The notes below the pieces were generated by a model that saw only the letters and a program-made list of their open reading frames with translations, was not told where the DNA came from and ran no database searches. Made by a program: the position numbers and the translations under genes. DNA of 64,000 nt, taken from contig NC_080418.1 of the NCBI RefSeq assembly GCF_029873635.1, positions 16,329,388 to 16,393,387 of the forward strand, read 5' to 3'. Shown piece after piece: positions 1-10,993 of the stretch (its first letter is position 1; each line of letters begins with the position of its first letter). This stretch comes from Malania oleifera (Eukaryota; Streptophyta; Magnoliopsida; Santalales; Ximeniaceae).

Positions 1-1480
1 ATATAATATATACATGTTATTGGAAACATACGCTTGTGGGTTGTCTCATATTGGGAAAATGAGTGGAGGAAGAGTGACTTATAAATGGCTTCAGCTTTTG
101 GGTCGGTTGCTCACCTATATATACCAAGCTTGCACAAGGACTCATCCTCTGTGCTAATAAGTTATATATGAGATGATGGTTTGTAACTTCGAGCAAAGGA
201 CAATAAGAGTTGATTCTCCTTGTGTCCTAACTCCTAACACTTGTAGGACCAAGCTTGTGACTGAAGCAGGTGAGGATTATCCATATCTAGGTTGAATAGA
301 TGGATCCAAATGGGGTAAAGGCATGGGAGGTAGGATTGATTCAAAGGCATGTGGAATGCAATTTGAAGCATGTAACTCATGGGTTACAACTTACAAGTGA
401 AGGGGAGATTTTTGGAAATATCCTCTTGTGAGTTTTCCTACATTGCAAAAAAAGAGTGGAGGAGTGGCTTGTATGCATTGATGGACCCAAACCTGCTTAA
501 GATTTTGAGTCAAGTTGGTGTTCACACTTCACACATGTATATCAATTATTGATCCCTTGCGAGGACTACCCTCTGCTAACACATGTAAGTTATAATGCTT
601 TGGAGTTTGAATTTTACTATTTGCAAGATTGTAAATTGTTGGAAATGATTTTCTTTTGAATTTGATGTGATAATAAAAATATTTGAAATATTTGCTTGAC
701 AAGCAGTCCATGGGAACATATCTTGCTATTGAGAACAAATCAAAAATAATGTTTTATCTCAAAGATTAAAACTTGCAAAATGATATCTATTAGACGCATT
801 AATTTGCCTTAGAAACATTCCTAGAGCTTGAAACTTAGCATTTAAGTTGGGTGAATTGATTTATCTACTGGTTTCTCTGAGGTGAAGTGGTCAACTAGTT
901 GTAAACTTGTAGTATTTGCTGTATGGTTGAGCTGTGCTTCTCAATGCAAACAATTGAATGCCTTGAGTTTAATAGTTCATTTCTAAACACACTTGATAGG
1001 CCAGTAGATTGTGGACTGATCCTTCCCCAAGCTTTTGATCCTGTATTCTGAACTCAAAAGATTCCATTTGTAGGTTGAAATGCAGAATGATAGGACCTAT
1101 TTTGGTTCATTTCTTCAATGATCACTTGTGCAAGATGGTATGAGGTAATGGCTTTTATGTTAAAAATTAGAATGTACCCTTTGGCTTCTTCATGACTTTG
1201 CAACTAAGATAAATACTACGATAGGCTTTCTCAGTTGATGAATGTTAGATTTATATCTATGATAAGTAGAATAAAGGGCGCCTAGCCAACAAAAAAAGTG
1301 GAATAAAGGTGACAAGTTCATGAAAAAATAGCATATTCTTGTTTACAAAATGAAAGTTGAGGTGCCTTTGTTACTTTTGTGGCAAAGGAAACTTCGCCAT
1401 TTTCACAAATACACTTGCATGTTTGCTTTTATTGTTAAGTATTTACACTTAGCTTCATACGTTTTGTGTCACGGTTACAC
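1..1480. other. No gene recognised
   Basis: This stretch holds only short chance reading frames, none with a recognisable domain or a plausible splice structure. Base composition is ordinary plant intergenic. It may be old repeat sequence, but no terminal repeat, primer-binding site or target duplication is visible. Confidence 0.5.
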
Positions 1481-1486
1481 ATTAGG

Positions 1487-1885
1487 TGTATTAGGGAGAT
1501 CTTTGGCTTATAAGAATGGTTCAGACGCCAGCTATATGAGGTACCTTTTATAGGACAAAATTGTGAGGTTGGTGTGCCAAAGCGGACAATACCTCACTGG
1601 AGGTGTAGTGAGACCGTTACATTTGGTATCAAAGCCATTTTGGGGTACTATTATATGGGCGGATCCTACATAGAGGTGCGAGCCACCCTGATGAGGGCTT
1701 CAGATCAAACGAGAGAGAATGTCATGTTCCCACATCAGATGTGTACTATGGAGATCTTGGGCTAGAGGATAGTTCAGATGCCAACTATTTGAGGTGTTGT
1801 TTATTGGAAAAAAGCTATTGAGGCCAGTGGGCTAAAGTGGACAATACCTTATGGAAGTTAGATTGAGATGGTTGCACTTTGCTAC
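1487..1885. repeat. Degenerate direct repeat, period about 253 bp
   Basis: Two diverged copies lie in tandem. The first has landmarks GAGATCTTTGGCT, TTCAGACGCCAGCTAT (from 1520) and CTAAAGCGGACAATACCT-like text. The second repeats them as GAGATCTTGGGCT, TTCAGATGCCAACTAT (from 1773) and CTAAAGTGGACAATACCT. The offset is 253 bp. The segments between landmarks are only loosely similar. The family is not recognised; it may be the inside of a non-autonomous retroelement, since a TTTGGTATCAAAGCC string resembling an initiator-Met primer-binding site sits near 1624. Confidence 0.55.
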
Positions 1886-2004
1886 TTGCAACAATTTAAT
1901 GATGGAACAAGCTATGGATAGGCATTTCATGCAAGTCTCTTCAACTCTCCCTCTTGACGATCAAATTTTGGAATATTGTTGAAGTGTTATATGATTTTTT
2001 CCCT

Positions 2005-2215
2005 CTTCGATTACCACTTTACCTAAAGCTCAAACTATTAGATTGTGGTCCATAAACACTCAATACAAGGAATAAGATCAATTTTAACCATCACCCTACA
2101 AACACGGGCAACAAGACTAGAATGTAGGATCTCTTGGCAACCATACTTCTGATACCATGTTAGATAACTACTGTACCTGTTCTGGGTCAACATTGTATAT
2201 CAAGCCTTCACATTT
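2005..2215 (-). mobile_element. TRIM-like mini-LTR element, decayed
   Basis: A left segment (about 2005-2062) and a right segment starting TGTTAGATAACTAC at 2157 resemble each other and the element at 12845-13135. Shared landmarks are the TTACCT(AAAA)GCT string and GTATATCAAGCCTT. Just left of the right segment is CTTCTGATACCA, the reverse complement of an initiator-tRNA-Met type primer-binding site, so the element would read on the minus strand with LTR then PBS. The internal part is only about 95 bp. Terminal-repeat retrotransposons in miniature have this layout; a solo-LTR mosaic is the alternative. Confidence 0.5.
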
Positions 2216-2580
2216 CCTTTACAAGACAATTGTAGGGGCATTGCTCCTCCGCTGGGGCATAGATATGGTTGTAAATGAGGACATGATAATTTTGCAATGG
2301 TTTTTGCAAGATCATTTTTTTTTTTTTTCCAATTTCATAAGAAAATGTTGTATAGTTTATAGTCTACAACGTACTGGGCCTTGATGAAATGAAATTTTAA
2401 TGTCACGCTCAAGGGCTCTTCATGCTCATATTCCAATGTGACGTTTTGCTGATTAACAAAATACTGAGCATGAAGAATGAACTGCTTTTCTGTTCCCTTG
2501 TTTTTTTATTTTTATTTTTATTTTATGTTACTGTAGGTTTTTCTCCAACAATGAATACATAAGAGAGGCTTATACCTTAT

Positions 2581-2848
2581 CAGTAGCGGCTCTTCACAAT
2601 ATGGGGCCCTAGGCGAATAATTTAATTAGAGGTCTTTAATATTTTATTTAATTTTTATTTTTATTTAAAATTAATTTTTCTAAGTATATCAAATAATTTT
2701 AACTACACTGTATTTGCACTCCACCCACCAAACACATAAATTCAATAAATAATGTTAATATTATTATATTAAAAAAATATTTAGGGGCCCCAAAATTTTT
2801 GGGGCCCTAGGCAAGTACCTCAGTAGCCTAATGGAAGAGCCGGCCCTG
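2581..2848. mobile_element. hAT-type MITE, 268 bp, with 8-bp target duplication
   Basis: The element begins CAGTAGCGGCTCTTC and its other end, reverse complemented, begins CAGGGCCGGCTCTTC, so the terminal inverted repeats match at most positions. The octamer TACCTTAT stands immediately on both sides (2573-2580 and 2849-2856), a perfect 8-bp target-site duplication as made by hAT transposases. Inside are GGGGCCCTAGGC motifs at both ends and an AT-rich core. It has no coding capacity and must have been moved in trans. Confidence 0.9.
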
Positions 2849-2995
2849 TACCTTATTTTGAAGTTCTAGAAAATCATATATTTTAATTAATTGCCACACT
2901 AAAAAAAACCAGATTAATAGAATTTTATATTATTGCTTGCAAATAGTTTTGCATGATACCAAATTTAATGATGTTGACCCAAATCTGGTGAGATA

Positions 2996-4081
2996 TAGGG
3001 GTGGCAAAACGGGTCATGACCAGACGGGTCACGTGTAACCCGTCTATTTAAAATGGGTTCAAGTTCATAAAAGTCAACTTGTTTATAAATGGGTCAATTC
3101 GGGTACGGGTCGGGTCACTTGCCGGGTGACCCGTTTATTTGCCCAAATTCCTTACACATAAAACCCTATCCCCAAATTCCCAATCAGCGTATCCCGTTCG
3201 GCCGTTCCCGCCGCCTCCAGAGTCCATATCTAGGACCACTACCAGGCAGTCACCTGTCACCTGCACTCCACTGCCGCTGGTGAGGTCCCTTCACGACTTC
3301 ACTCCCTTGCCCGTCTGGCGGTCGCAGGGCTACCATTCTTCTTCGTCTTCATCCCCTCTCTCACTAGCGCAGCTCCGGCTTGCTGTTGCAGCACTAGCAC
3401 CGAAGACCTCGACACAAACTCCGACGACGCCAGTATATCCCCCACCGCCCCTAGCTCCAGCCAGTCGCTCCAATCATTCAACCCCAACGTTAAAGGCGAC
3501 AACAACTTGTCCCCTTTCCCCACCACGTACATATCGTAATTGTGCTCCATACTTTTTATCACTGTCACCATCTCTTCCCCATTGTTGGACTCCTTCTCCA
3601 TGTACCTTATCATCTCATCCTCTGACGTATTCGTCCGAAATTCGTCCGCAATGATGTCGTCGAATTGCTTCTGCCACTCGTAGTCCGGTTGCAGAAATGG
3701 GCTGAGAGGGTTGTTCTCATAGCTGTTCTCCAAATGCGACATGTTCTCCGTGGCCTCGTTGCCAAGCACGAAGCACACCACAGTGAGGGTGTCTTCTTCT
3801 TCTTCAAACTGATTTTGATTTTGATTTGGATTTAAACCCCCCCCCCTTCTTCTTCTTCTTCTTCCCCAACACGTCAATTGAGAGGTCTGAGAGTTTTGTA
3901 ACTTCTGTTCTTAATTTGGCTTTAAAATTTTAAAATAATTAAATTATTTTTTTTAAAACGTGTAATAAACGGGTGGGTTAGGGTTTATATGATTGTAACC
4001 CATTTAACTCTGACCAGTTTGTGATTCGGCCCATTCACGACCCGTCCAGAGTTGACCCGTGAACCCGTTTTGCCACCCCTA
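2996..4081. mobile_element. Non-autonomous hAT-type element carrying a host gene fragment
   Basis: The ends are perfect 19-bp inverted repeats, TAGGGGTGGCAAAACGGGT. They are flanked by GTGAGATA (2988-2995) and GTGAGGTA (4082-4089), an 8-bp duplication with one mismatch, which points to the hAT superfamily. Subterminal regions are rich in CGGGT and ACCCG motifs, typical of transposase-binding repeats. The GC-rich core (about 3200-3890) does not look like transposon sequence and encodes, on the minus strand, part of a CHX-type cation/H+ exchanger. No transposase is present. This is the layout of a Pack-TIR or transduplication element. Confidence 0.85.
3299..3877 (-). pseudogene. Captured C-terminal fragment of a CHX cation/H+ exchanger
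   Basis: The 192-codon frame is open throughout. From about residue 33 to 165 it reads like the cytosolic C-terminal domain of plant CHX (CPA2) monovalent cation/proton antiporters. It has the FDDIIADEFR segment, the YMEKESNNGEE segment, VVGKGDKLLSPLTLGLNDW, ELGAVGDILASSEF and SVLVLQQQ, in the family order. The first 30 residues, rich in Arg, Gly, Gln and Glu, do not match the family and come from flanking sequence. Intact CHX proteins are about 800 residues with some 12 membrane helices; none are here. It cannot be a transporter. Whether it is transcribed is unknown. CHX assignment is from family knowledge; capture is inferred from the enclosing TIRs. Confidence 0.8.
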
Positions 4082-4129
4082 GTGAGGTATTGTCTGTTTT
4101 GGTACATTGGTTTTATCCTGTCAAAGGTG

Positions 4130-4410
4130 CCTCATGTAATTGGAGTTCAAATCATCCTTGTAAGTCCAAGATCTTCTTAGTACACATCCAATGTGGGACT
4201 TTGACATGCTCCTCCATCCAATCTTTGACGCTCTCATCAGAGTGGTCTATATCTTTTTGTTGGATCCATCCAAATGATAGTATGCTCAGGTGACTCTGAT
4301 ACCAAATATTAAAGTCTCAGGCCCAACTCCGGGGTTAAAATGACCTCATCTAATCTAATATCAAAGTATATTTTAAAGGTACAAACATGTTGCTGGACTA
4401 AAAAAGGTCA
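4130..4410 (-). mobile_element. LTR-retroelement fragment with primer-binding-site-like sequence
   Basis: GTGACTCTGATACCA near 4291-4305 is the reverse complement of TGGTATCAGAGTCAC, which fits the 3' end of initiator tRNA-Met as used by many plant LTR elements. The flanking text has no coding capacity. No matching second LTR or target duplication was found, so the limits are approximate and the family is unknown. Confidence 0.35.
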
Positions 4411-4767
4411 TTTGATATTTTATAGACTTGAATTATTGTTCCCTGCCTTTATGGCACACGAAAACTTTTCTTTGACACAACTCCAGAATAAAAAACTAAA
4501 ATGGTTATTGAAATGCGAACTTTCATGGTGGAATTATTTTTTGTGATCAACCATGATCTTTCAACTATATTAAAATATAGGGATGATAATTGAGAGGTAG
4601 CAGAATGGTAGTGGAGAATATTTTTAACTCTGGTACATTATTATGTGGTGTTTTATAAAATTAAGTATTTAGTGCCGAATACTGAATCAAGTTTTCCATC
4701 TGTTAACCGGATTCAGCTCTTGGATGAACCATCTGAATAATTTTAGTTGTTTAGCAAACCAGTGAAC
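4410..4767. other. No gene recognised
   Basis: Only short frames without recognisable domains lie between the LTR-like fragment and the TIR element that follows. Confidence 0.4.
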
Positions 4768-4777
4768 ACTGAACAAC

Positions 4778-5679
4778 ATGGTTTTAAATCGCAGTAGCAT
4801 GTAGGGTAATGTAACGGTAACGGGTGTAATGGGAAGCAGGTGTAACAGGAAGCGGGAGTAGCGGATGATATATGATGGGAAGCGGGTGTAACGGCTGTGA
4901 ATTTTTTTGAAGCACACACAACCTTATGCATATTAGCATACTTGTATATTTTAAGCTTTTAGCCCTTCTAGGAAAGAGTTTTAGTGTATTTTGGATTCTT
5001 TAACTCAAGTAACTAAGTTATTTGGTAAGGGCAACTAGTTTACATTTGTTTTAAACCACCATTGAGAGAAAAATTACGTGTGCGCGCATATTTATACTTC
5101 TCATTGTTCTTATCTGTGATAAATTGTTATGTGTGCTAAATTAATTAATACAAAATACATCATACACTCCATTAATCTATTAGATACATAAGACATACGA
5201 ATAATACAAATATAAAATATCTAGAAAAGAAAGAAGACTGAAGTTGAAAAATATAGAATATAAATATCCCATTACTAATATTATCAAAATAAAATATTTT
5301 CCTAACAGGTTAGTATTTTCATATTGTTAATTAATGCATCTTTTGCTAGTATTTAAAGAAATAGTTAACTTTGTATCATTTTCATCCTCATTATAATCTT
5401 TTTCCCCTCTCGCTACATGGCATATTGAGAATGATTTTTGAAAGAGAGGGAAAAAGTGAGAAGAAAAAATAAAAAATAAAATAAATTTTTTGGTGTAATA
5501 GTCCTATAGCGGTTACGTAATGGCTGTAGCTTCCTTTATGTAACGGTTGCGGTTTGTAACGGCCACCATAGCCGTGATTTTTCTTCCCACTGATTTAGCG
5601 GTGTGTAACGGTATCCGTAACCCAAAAAACCGTTACATAACGGCGTTATGTAACGATTGCGGCCATTATTTAAAACCAT
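4778..5679. mobile_element. TIR element, about 0.9 kb, Mutator-like or related
   Basis: The left end ATGGTTTTAAATCGCAG is mirrored by the right end, which reverse complemented reads ATGGTTTTAAATAATGG. Both subterminal zones are full of GTAACGG/CCGTTAC motifs. Flanks are ACTGAACAAC (4768-4777) and GCTGAACAGT (5680-5689), a 9-10 bp duplication with three mismatches, suggesting Mutator-like insertion. The core is AT-rich and non-coding. Superfamily is uncertain because the duplication is imperfect. Confidence 0.7.
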
Positions 5680-5689
5680 GCTGAACAGT

Positions 5690-6397
5690 TTAGGTTGTAA
5701 AGTACTAACTAGTTTAAGCAGCTATAAATATATGTTTTCATCATTCATCCCTTTAAATGTTGTGATGAAATGTGGAAAATGATAAAGCCTAATAACTGTT
5801 CATTTTCTAAATAGAAAATAATGCATCTTACATATTGCAGGAAAATTAAATATCGTAAATAGAGTAAGAAATGCATCAAAATCATACGTCTTATATTACA
5901 CACACACACACACACACACTATATATATATATATATGAAGGAAAGACTATATCAAAAAGTGCAGGAATGGAGAAAAACTGTGCAACCATTGAAACACAGA
6001 CTACCAGACTCCCAGTCCTCTTCTTCTTCTTCTTCTTCTTCTTCTCCTTCTCCTTCTCTTGCCCAACCCCCAACAATCCAGACGCTGGTTACCAAACAAA
6101 TTACATAAAAATTACATTCTAGGAAAAATACAAATGTTTTTTACACAAATATTAACTTGTTGCAGACAAAATTACTATGCTATCAAGACTCATTTCTCCA
6201 AATCTGAACCTTGTTCTTAGCCATTGCAATCTTTTCTGCACCCATCCTCTCAGCCATTCTTCACTTTCTCTTTTACCTCTGGTACTGTAGAGTCCACTGC
6301 TATTGCATGAACCCTTTTGATTCAATGCTTCTTTGAAGATTTAAAAGAACTCGAATCTGCAACTAGCGACTTCGCTGATTTCTATTTGACTAGTAAT
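5690..6397. other. Intergenic or intronic DNA with microsatellites
   Basis: It contains a (CA)n-(TA)n compound tract at about 5899-5936 and a TTC-rich tract at about 6015-6055. On the minus strand near 6190-6260 a short frame, GAEKIAMAKNKVQIW, has protein-like composition and could be the last exon of an unidentified gene, but nothing upstream supports it. Confidence 0.4.
5899..5936. repeat. Compound (CA)n(TA)n microsatellite
   Basis: An uninterrupted CA tract passes directly into a TA tract. Confidence 0.95.
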
Positions 6398-6407
6398 GGA
6401 GGTAAGC

Positions 6408-7650
6408 ATAGTGGTTAAAAGCGCACCTCCTAGGCGTGAGGCGCAGAGAGGCGAGGAGTCCAGTGCCTCATCCCAGGCGAGGTGAAGGTACCTGCAAGAG
6501 TCGCAGGGAGGCGCAATGAGGCGCAGAGGGGCGCTAGGCGACATGAGTCGCGCCTTGAACTTTTTAAACCTGTTAAATAAAGAAATAGCCAGAGTAGAAG
6601 GGGCCTTAGCCCTAATTCGACTGCAACTAACAGGATCCAGCACGAAACCCTTCTTCTTCGACCCTTCAAAGCCCCACGACCCTTCACGAGTTCGTCTTCC
6701 ACATTTCGAACCAGCAGGAGCCTTTGCGAGTTCATCTGCGAGCCTTCGAACCAGCAGCGTGAGTTCATCTTCGACATTTCGAACCAGCAGGAGCCCTCGC
6801 GAGCTCGTCTTCGAGCCTTCGAATCACCAAGAGCCCTTCGCGAGCTCGTCTTCCAGCCTTTGAACCACCAGGAGCCCTTTGCAAGCTTCTCTTCCAGCCT
6901 TCGAAGCAGCAGTGTGAGTTCGTCTTCGACATTGCAAACCAGCAGGAGCCCTCGCGAGCTCGTCTTCGATCGTTCGAACCACCAAGGGCCCTTTGCAAGC
7001 TCGTCTTCCAGCCTTCGACCCTTCGTAACTTCTTCTTCTTCTTCTTCTTCTTCTTCAGTTCTTCTTCGCCTCTGCTGCCTCCTTCTGGCTGCTTCTTATA
7101 ATATTAACTTGCATTAAGCCTCTAAGTTAATATTATGTAATGTGCAATTAATTATGTAGTTTAATGCAAGTTTATACTTTATAATTAATACATAACATTT
7201 TTTTGCTGCATTTTGCTGCTGTTTTGTAATTTGTTTGGAAATGCAGGGTACAAACTTTACATTTTTCTGAAATATATAAATATATAACATTGTTTACTGA
7301 ATTTAGCTGCTGTTTTCTTGTACTCTTTTCTTTTGATATTGAAGATGCTTTTGGGCTTTCAGCCTGACAGTTTTATTTCATTTCTAATTTGAAGCTTGAA
7401 ATTTTGCATGCGTAATTTCTTATGTTGAACTATGTTTGTTTCACTTGGTACTTGGTTGTCATAATTACTATTGAATATTTTGGCATTTTAAATTCTAAGA
7501 TAACTATTGATGTGTTTTTATATCAATTACCTATCAAATAGGCATTGTACACAATTTTAATAATTGTGCGCCTCACCTTCGTGAGGCACGCGCCTTCGCC
7601 TCGCACCTCGGCTCCAAGTACCCTCTGCGCCTTGTGTCTTTGACTACTAT
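6408..7650. mobile_element. Mutator-like non-autonomous element, 1.24 kb
   Basis: The left end ATAGTGGTTAAAAGCGC and the reverse-complemented right end ATAGTAGTCAAAGAC are imperfect inverted repeats, followed on both sides by GAGGCGC and GGCGCG-rich subterminal sequence. The flanks GGAGGTAAGC (6398-6407) and GGAGGTAAGT (7651-7660) are a 10-bp duplication with one mismatch, the size expected of Mutator-like transposition. The interior carries a GC-rich minisatellite (about 6640-7020) and an AT-rich right half. No transposase was found. It lies upstream of the RRM exons at 8.1 kb. Confidence 0.8.
6640..7020. repeat. GC-rich minisatellite inside the Mutator-like element
   Basis: About nine imperfect units of roughly 40 bp repeat the words TTCGAACCAGCAGGAGCC and CTCGCGAGCTCGTCTTC. 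A larger block of about 190 bp appears duplicated (near 6735-6830 and 6905-7010), giving a two-level repeat. All frames read as low-complexity Ser/Arg/Glu text, so the open frames here are by-products of the repeat. A (TTC)n tract follows at 7031-7054. Confidence 0.75.
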
Positions 7651-7660
7651 GGAGGTAAGT

Positions 7661-8098
7661 GATGGGCGTGAAGGGAGGAGAAGAGACTGGGATAGGAGAG
7701 GAGGGGTTGGGGTGGGGGCGGGGGGGAAGATTATTGTTTCTTCACATTGAGATGCTGAATATCATTGAGGAGTTGTTGGGATTCTGAGTGAATATAAGGT
7801 GCTCAGAGGACGTTAATAGAATGACACAAACAGGACTGGTTCACTTATTGCAGAATGAACTTGAGACTAGTACTGTTAAGAGGTCATGAAGACCAACAAA
7901 CAGGCCCCTAGTTGTTAGGTTTTAAAAGATGGTAGTGATCATAGATGAAAGAAGTATAGAACCAAGTTGGTTTCTTGAACAATTTTCAAAAGTTATGGAT
8001 TATTTTATTATGTATTATTTATTTTAACACTGAATTTCTTGTCCCTAATATAATTACTGTTCTCAAGTTGTAAGTGAAATTAGTGTTTCAAGCTGCAG
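7661..8098. other. Non-coding, probably upstream intron or 5' region of the RRM gene
   Basis: No coding exon is visible. A G-rich tract (GGGGTGGGGGCGGGGGGG) lies near 7705-7730. The segment ends in a polypyrimidine-poor but acceptable splice acceptor (CTGCAG at 8093-8098). Confidence 0.4.
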
Positions 8099-8532
8099 GA
8101 CTTTCTTATGACACAAATGAAACTGTTCTGAAGGATGCTTTTGTACAGCATGGTGAAATAATTGAAGGTAAACCTATGGATGATTTTGGTGTCCTTTCAT
8201 TCTGGTGGTTCTATATTTCTATGAAGTTTTTGAGGCAGTCACATTTCCATGTTTAGCAGTTAAAGTTATATGCCATCATGTCACTGGGAAATCCAAGGGA
8301 TATGGGTTTGTGCAGTTCACATCTGAAACTGCAGCTAGCACAGCTCTAAAAGAAATGGATGGTCAGGTATATTTTGAATTTCTTGATATAACTTTATGTA
8401 CATGTTAATGAGTCCTATTAAGTTCTTTAATAAAATACTAATAATCTATCCACTAATATTGTATTTTTTGCTTCTCAGTTACTCGATGGCAGAAATATTC
8501 GTGTGGATTATGCTCACAGAGGGCGACTTTGA
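8099..8532 (+). CDS. RRM RNA-binding protein, three exons, first exon not found
   Basis: Exons are 8099-8167 (69 nt), 8260-8366 (107 nt) and 8479-8532 (54 nt, ending TGA), all with GT donors and AG acceptors, and the frame closes across both introns. They encode most of one RNA-recognition motif: GLSYDTNETVL after RNP2, then the canonical RNP1 octamer KGYGFVQF, then LLDGRNIRVDYA. This is the plant small RRM type, related to organellar and glycine-rich RNA-binding proteins, likely acting on RNA in mitochondria, plastids or nucleus. The protein stops nine residues past the RRM. The exon with the start codon and RNP2 was not found upstream; a Mutator-like element lies there. Exon lengths 69 and 107 equal those of the RRM gene at 36.4-37.2 kb. 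It may be a 5'-truncated pseudogene. Confidence 0.75.
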
Positions 8533-8649
8533 GAACCTTAGGTCTGATTCAGTAGATAATTTTCATTATGTTTTTGTTCTACTAATTATTATGGTTTTTA
8601 CGATGTCAAAATGTTGAATGAATTCCAATTGGATGCATTAACATTGTTG

Positions 8650-9680
8650 ACCAATTATGGCACCCAAGAAGGGTGTATGTGTGAATTGTGTGTGATCAAA
8701 TTTACAAACATTTCTAACTAAAGAGCGAAGTGTAGAAGCAATTACTCAAAGTGAGTAAGCAAAATAAAAAAGACAATCAAACACATGATTTATAGTGGTT
8801 CAGCCCCAACTCCCACGTAATCTAGCATCCACTCTTCAAGAAACTTGCTTGGGGATTCTACTAGTAAATCAACTAATAAACATACAGATGGCAAATGGAT
8901 CCTAGATCAAATACAAACATTATAAAATCAATTGGACAACTAGTCCAAGAATACTTGAGTCAATTGGATACTCCACCCAAAGTGGCAAGAAGTAGTAAAT
9001 AAGACAATACAATCAATTTCAAATCAGAACCTCGATGATACTGAAGATTAACATGTCAGAACTGTGGCTCAGAATTCCATGAGTTTCTGCATGAGTTGAC
9101 TTATGGATCCAATGAGTTGCGCTTATGAGTCAAACTTATCAGCAGCTTATGTACTAAATGTTAATAACTTTAGGAACTTTGAATCTCTAAAGAAGTTCCT
9201 AGGTTCAAAGCAGGTGAAGAACCCTGTAAAGATTGCTTGTTAAAAATAACTTAATATGAGAAACATGAAGGCAAGCTCACTGCTTCATGTTGAAGGGTGC
9301 ATGCAGAATTTGGTTCTCTTGTATGTTGCATTGAACATGTTCTACTGCATTTAATGCCACAGAAGAAAATATTAAATAGAAAAGGGAGGCTAGGTTTTGC
9401 CGTTAGACATGGAGTAACATCACTTTGCAACCAACATTGCATTCCTTGATAAAAAATAGTTTCCAAATCTCATTAAAATATGGTTACCTTGTACATACAA
9501 CAACTTCAAATAAAGAAAGATTGTGTTCGGTTTGTTTTAAGAAACTAAAGCAAGGTATTCGCCAAAAGATAAAGTCAAATGCATATAAATTCTAATTGCA
9601 CACATTTAGCAACAAGAAACACATTTGAATTTCAAAATAACTGTTTGAGGAGCAAATATGATGCTCTAGATTTGGCAGGG
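8650..9680. other. Intergenic DNA, no gene recognised
   Basis: Short frames only. A segment near 8790-8860 (GTGGTTCAGCCCCAACTC, then CTTGCTTGGGGATTCTAC) resembles LTR sequence of plant copia elements, but no partner LTR was found. Confidence 0.35.
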
Positions 9681-9689
9681 TAAGCAGAA

Positions 9690-10823
9690 CAACAAACCCA
9701 GCCTTAAGTCCCACTAGGTGGGGTTGGCTTCAGGAATCCTTTTTTTGCCAATTTACACAACCGTCGGCAATTTCCTCTGACAATTTAAGGGCTACTAAAT
9801 CCTTACTCGATATCTTGTTCCAAGTTATTTTAGGTCTATCCCTACCCTTTCTATTGCCACTCACTGACTAGCTCACTTCTCCTTATGGGTGCACTATTTG
9901 GCTTATGTTGCACATGCCTAAACCATCCAAGTCGCCCTCCCTTATGTTATCATCTATAGGTGTATACCTAACTTAGTGTGAATATGTTTTTTCCTTAATT
10001 TTTATCCTTAATGTTATACAACTCATCCACCTTAACCTTCTCATTTTAGTAACTTCTACTTTTTGTCTAACATTTTGATCCATATGGCATAGTTCGTCGT
10101 ATAGCCATCCTATAAATTTTTTTTTGTAAAAAAAAATTTTAAGAGTATTCTAGGATCACACAACACATCCTTCTCTATTTTACCTACTCTGTTTTAACTA
10201 TATGCATAACATCTTTTTCGATTTCTCCTTCAACTTGCATAGTAGATCCATGGTATCTAAATCTAGTAGTGCTACTAATTTCTTGACCATCAATTTTAAT
10301 CTTTTCCTAATATTCTTCCTACCATGACTAAAATTACATTTCGTATATTCTTTCTTTTTTCTTTTTACCCTCTTTAAATTCTAAAGCTTCTCTCCATAAT
10401 TCTAATTTAGATTCTACTTCACCTCTAGTTTCATCAAATTCTACTCCACCTCTAGTTTCATCTGTATACATCATACACCAAGGAACCTCATTTTGGATAC
10501 TCCTAGTAAGTTTATCCATCACTAATGCAAAAAAGATAGCGGCTTAAAGCAGATCCTTGATGTACACCTATTGTGATTAAAATTCCTTGGACCCTCCACT
10601 TGTAGTCCTAACGTTAATCATTATGCTATTGTACATATCCTTTAGTATACCTACTACGTGTCCCCTTTTTTTTCGTAAAACCAACCATAGAATGTCTCTA
10701 GGTGCCCTATCATAGGCCTTTTCTAAGTCAATACAAATCATATGCAAGTCCCTCTTCTTTTCCCTAAACTTTTCCATTAATGTTGTTAAAAGATATGACT
10801 TTGTGAGACCTTTATTTCTAACC
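9690..10823 (-). mobile_element. RTE-type LINE, 3' part (reverse transcriptase to 3' end)
   Basis: Read on the minus strand, frames at 10777-10577 and 10522-10334 resemble plant RTE reverse transcriptase: DLHMICIDLEKAYDRAPRD, then ILKDMYNS, then a degenerate YTDE where FADD is expected, then KLELWREALEFK. The lower part to 9690 has the coding remnant of the RT C-terminal region and ends in GGGACTTAAGGCTGGGTTTG followed by TTG repeats, the usual RTE 3' end. Many stops and frameshifts make it non-functional. The other half continues at 17104-18560 beyond the copia insertion. Confidence 0.8.
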
Positions 10824-10993
10824 TATTAATGGTTATTTTAGTCTTTCAGTATTATTATTAAGTATGTTAGTATGTTAAATTGTGAGAGTTAGTAAGGGTA
10901 TTATGGTCATTAGAATGTATTTGATTTGTATTATAAATAGAGGGAGACACCTATCTTTGAGTTAGGTCATTCATTTTAATCAAAGTATCAACA
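10824..10993 (+). repeat. 5' LTR of the copia element
   Basis: It pairs with 16933-17103 over its whole length, with scattered substitutions. The terminal TG has become TA. Confidence 0.85.

Noticed and set aside
1574-1765. A 63-codon frame with a plausible start
   Set aside because: It lies across a degenerate direct repeat and has no domain or splice support.
3139-3654. A 171-codon plus-strand frame rich in Pro, Ser and Thr
   Set aside because: It is the antisense shadow of the CHX fragment; the minus strand carries the recognisable domain.
6341-7117. Several open frames on both strands of 77-115 codons
   Set aside because: They follow the GC-rich minisatellite in every frame and read as low-complexity repeats, so they are not independent genes.
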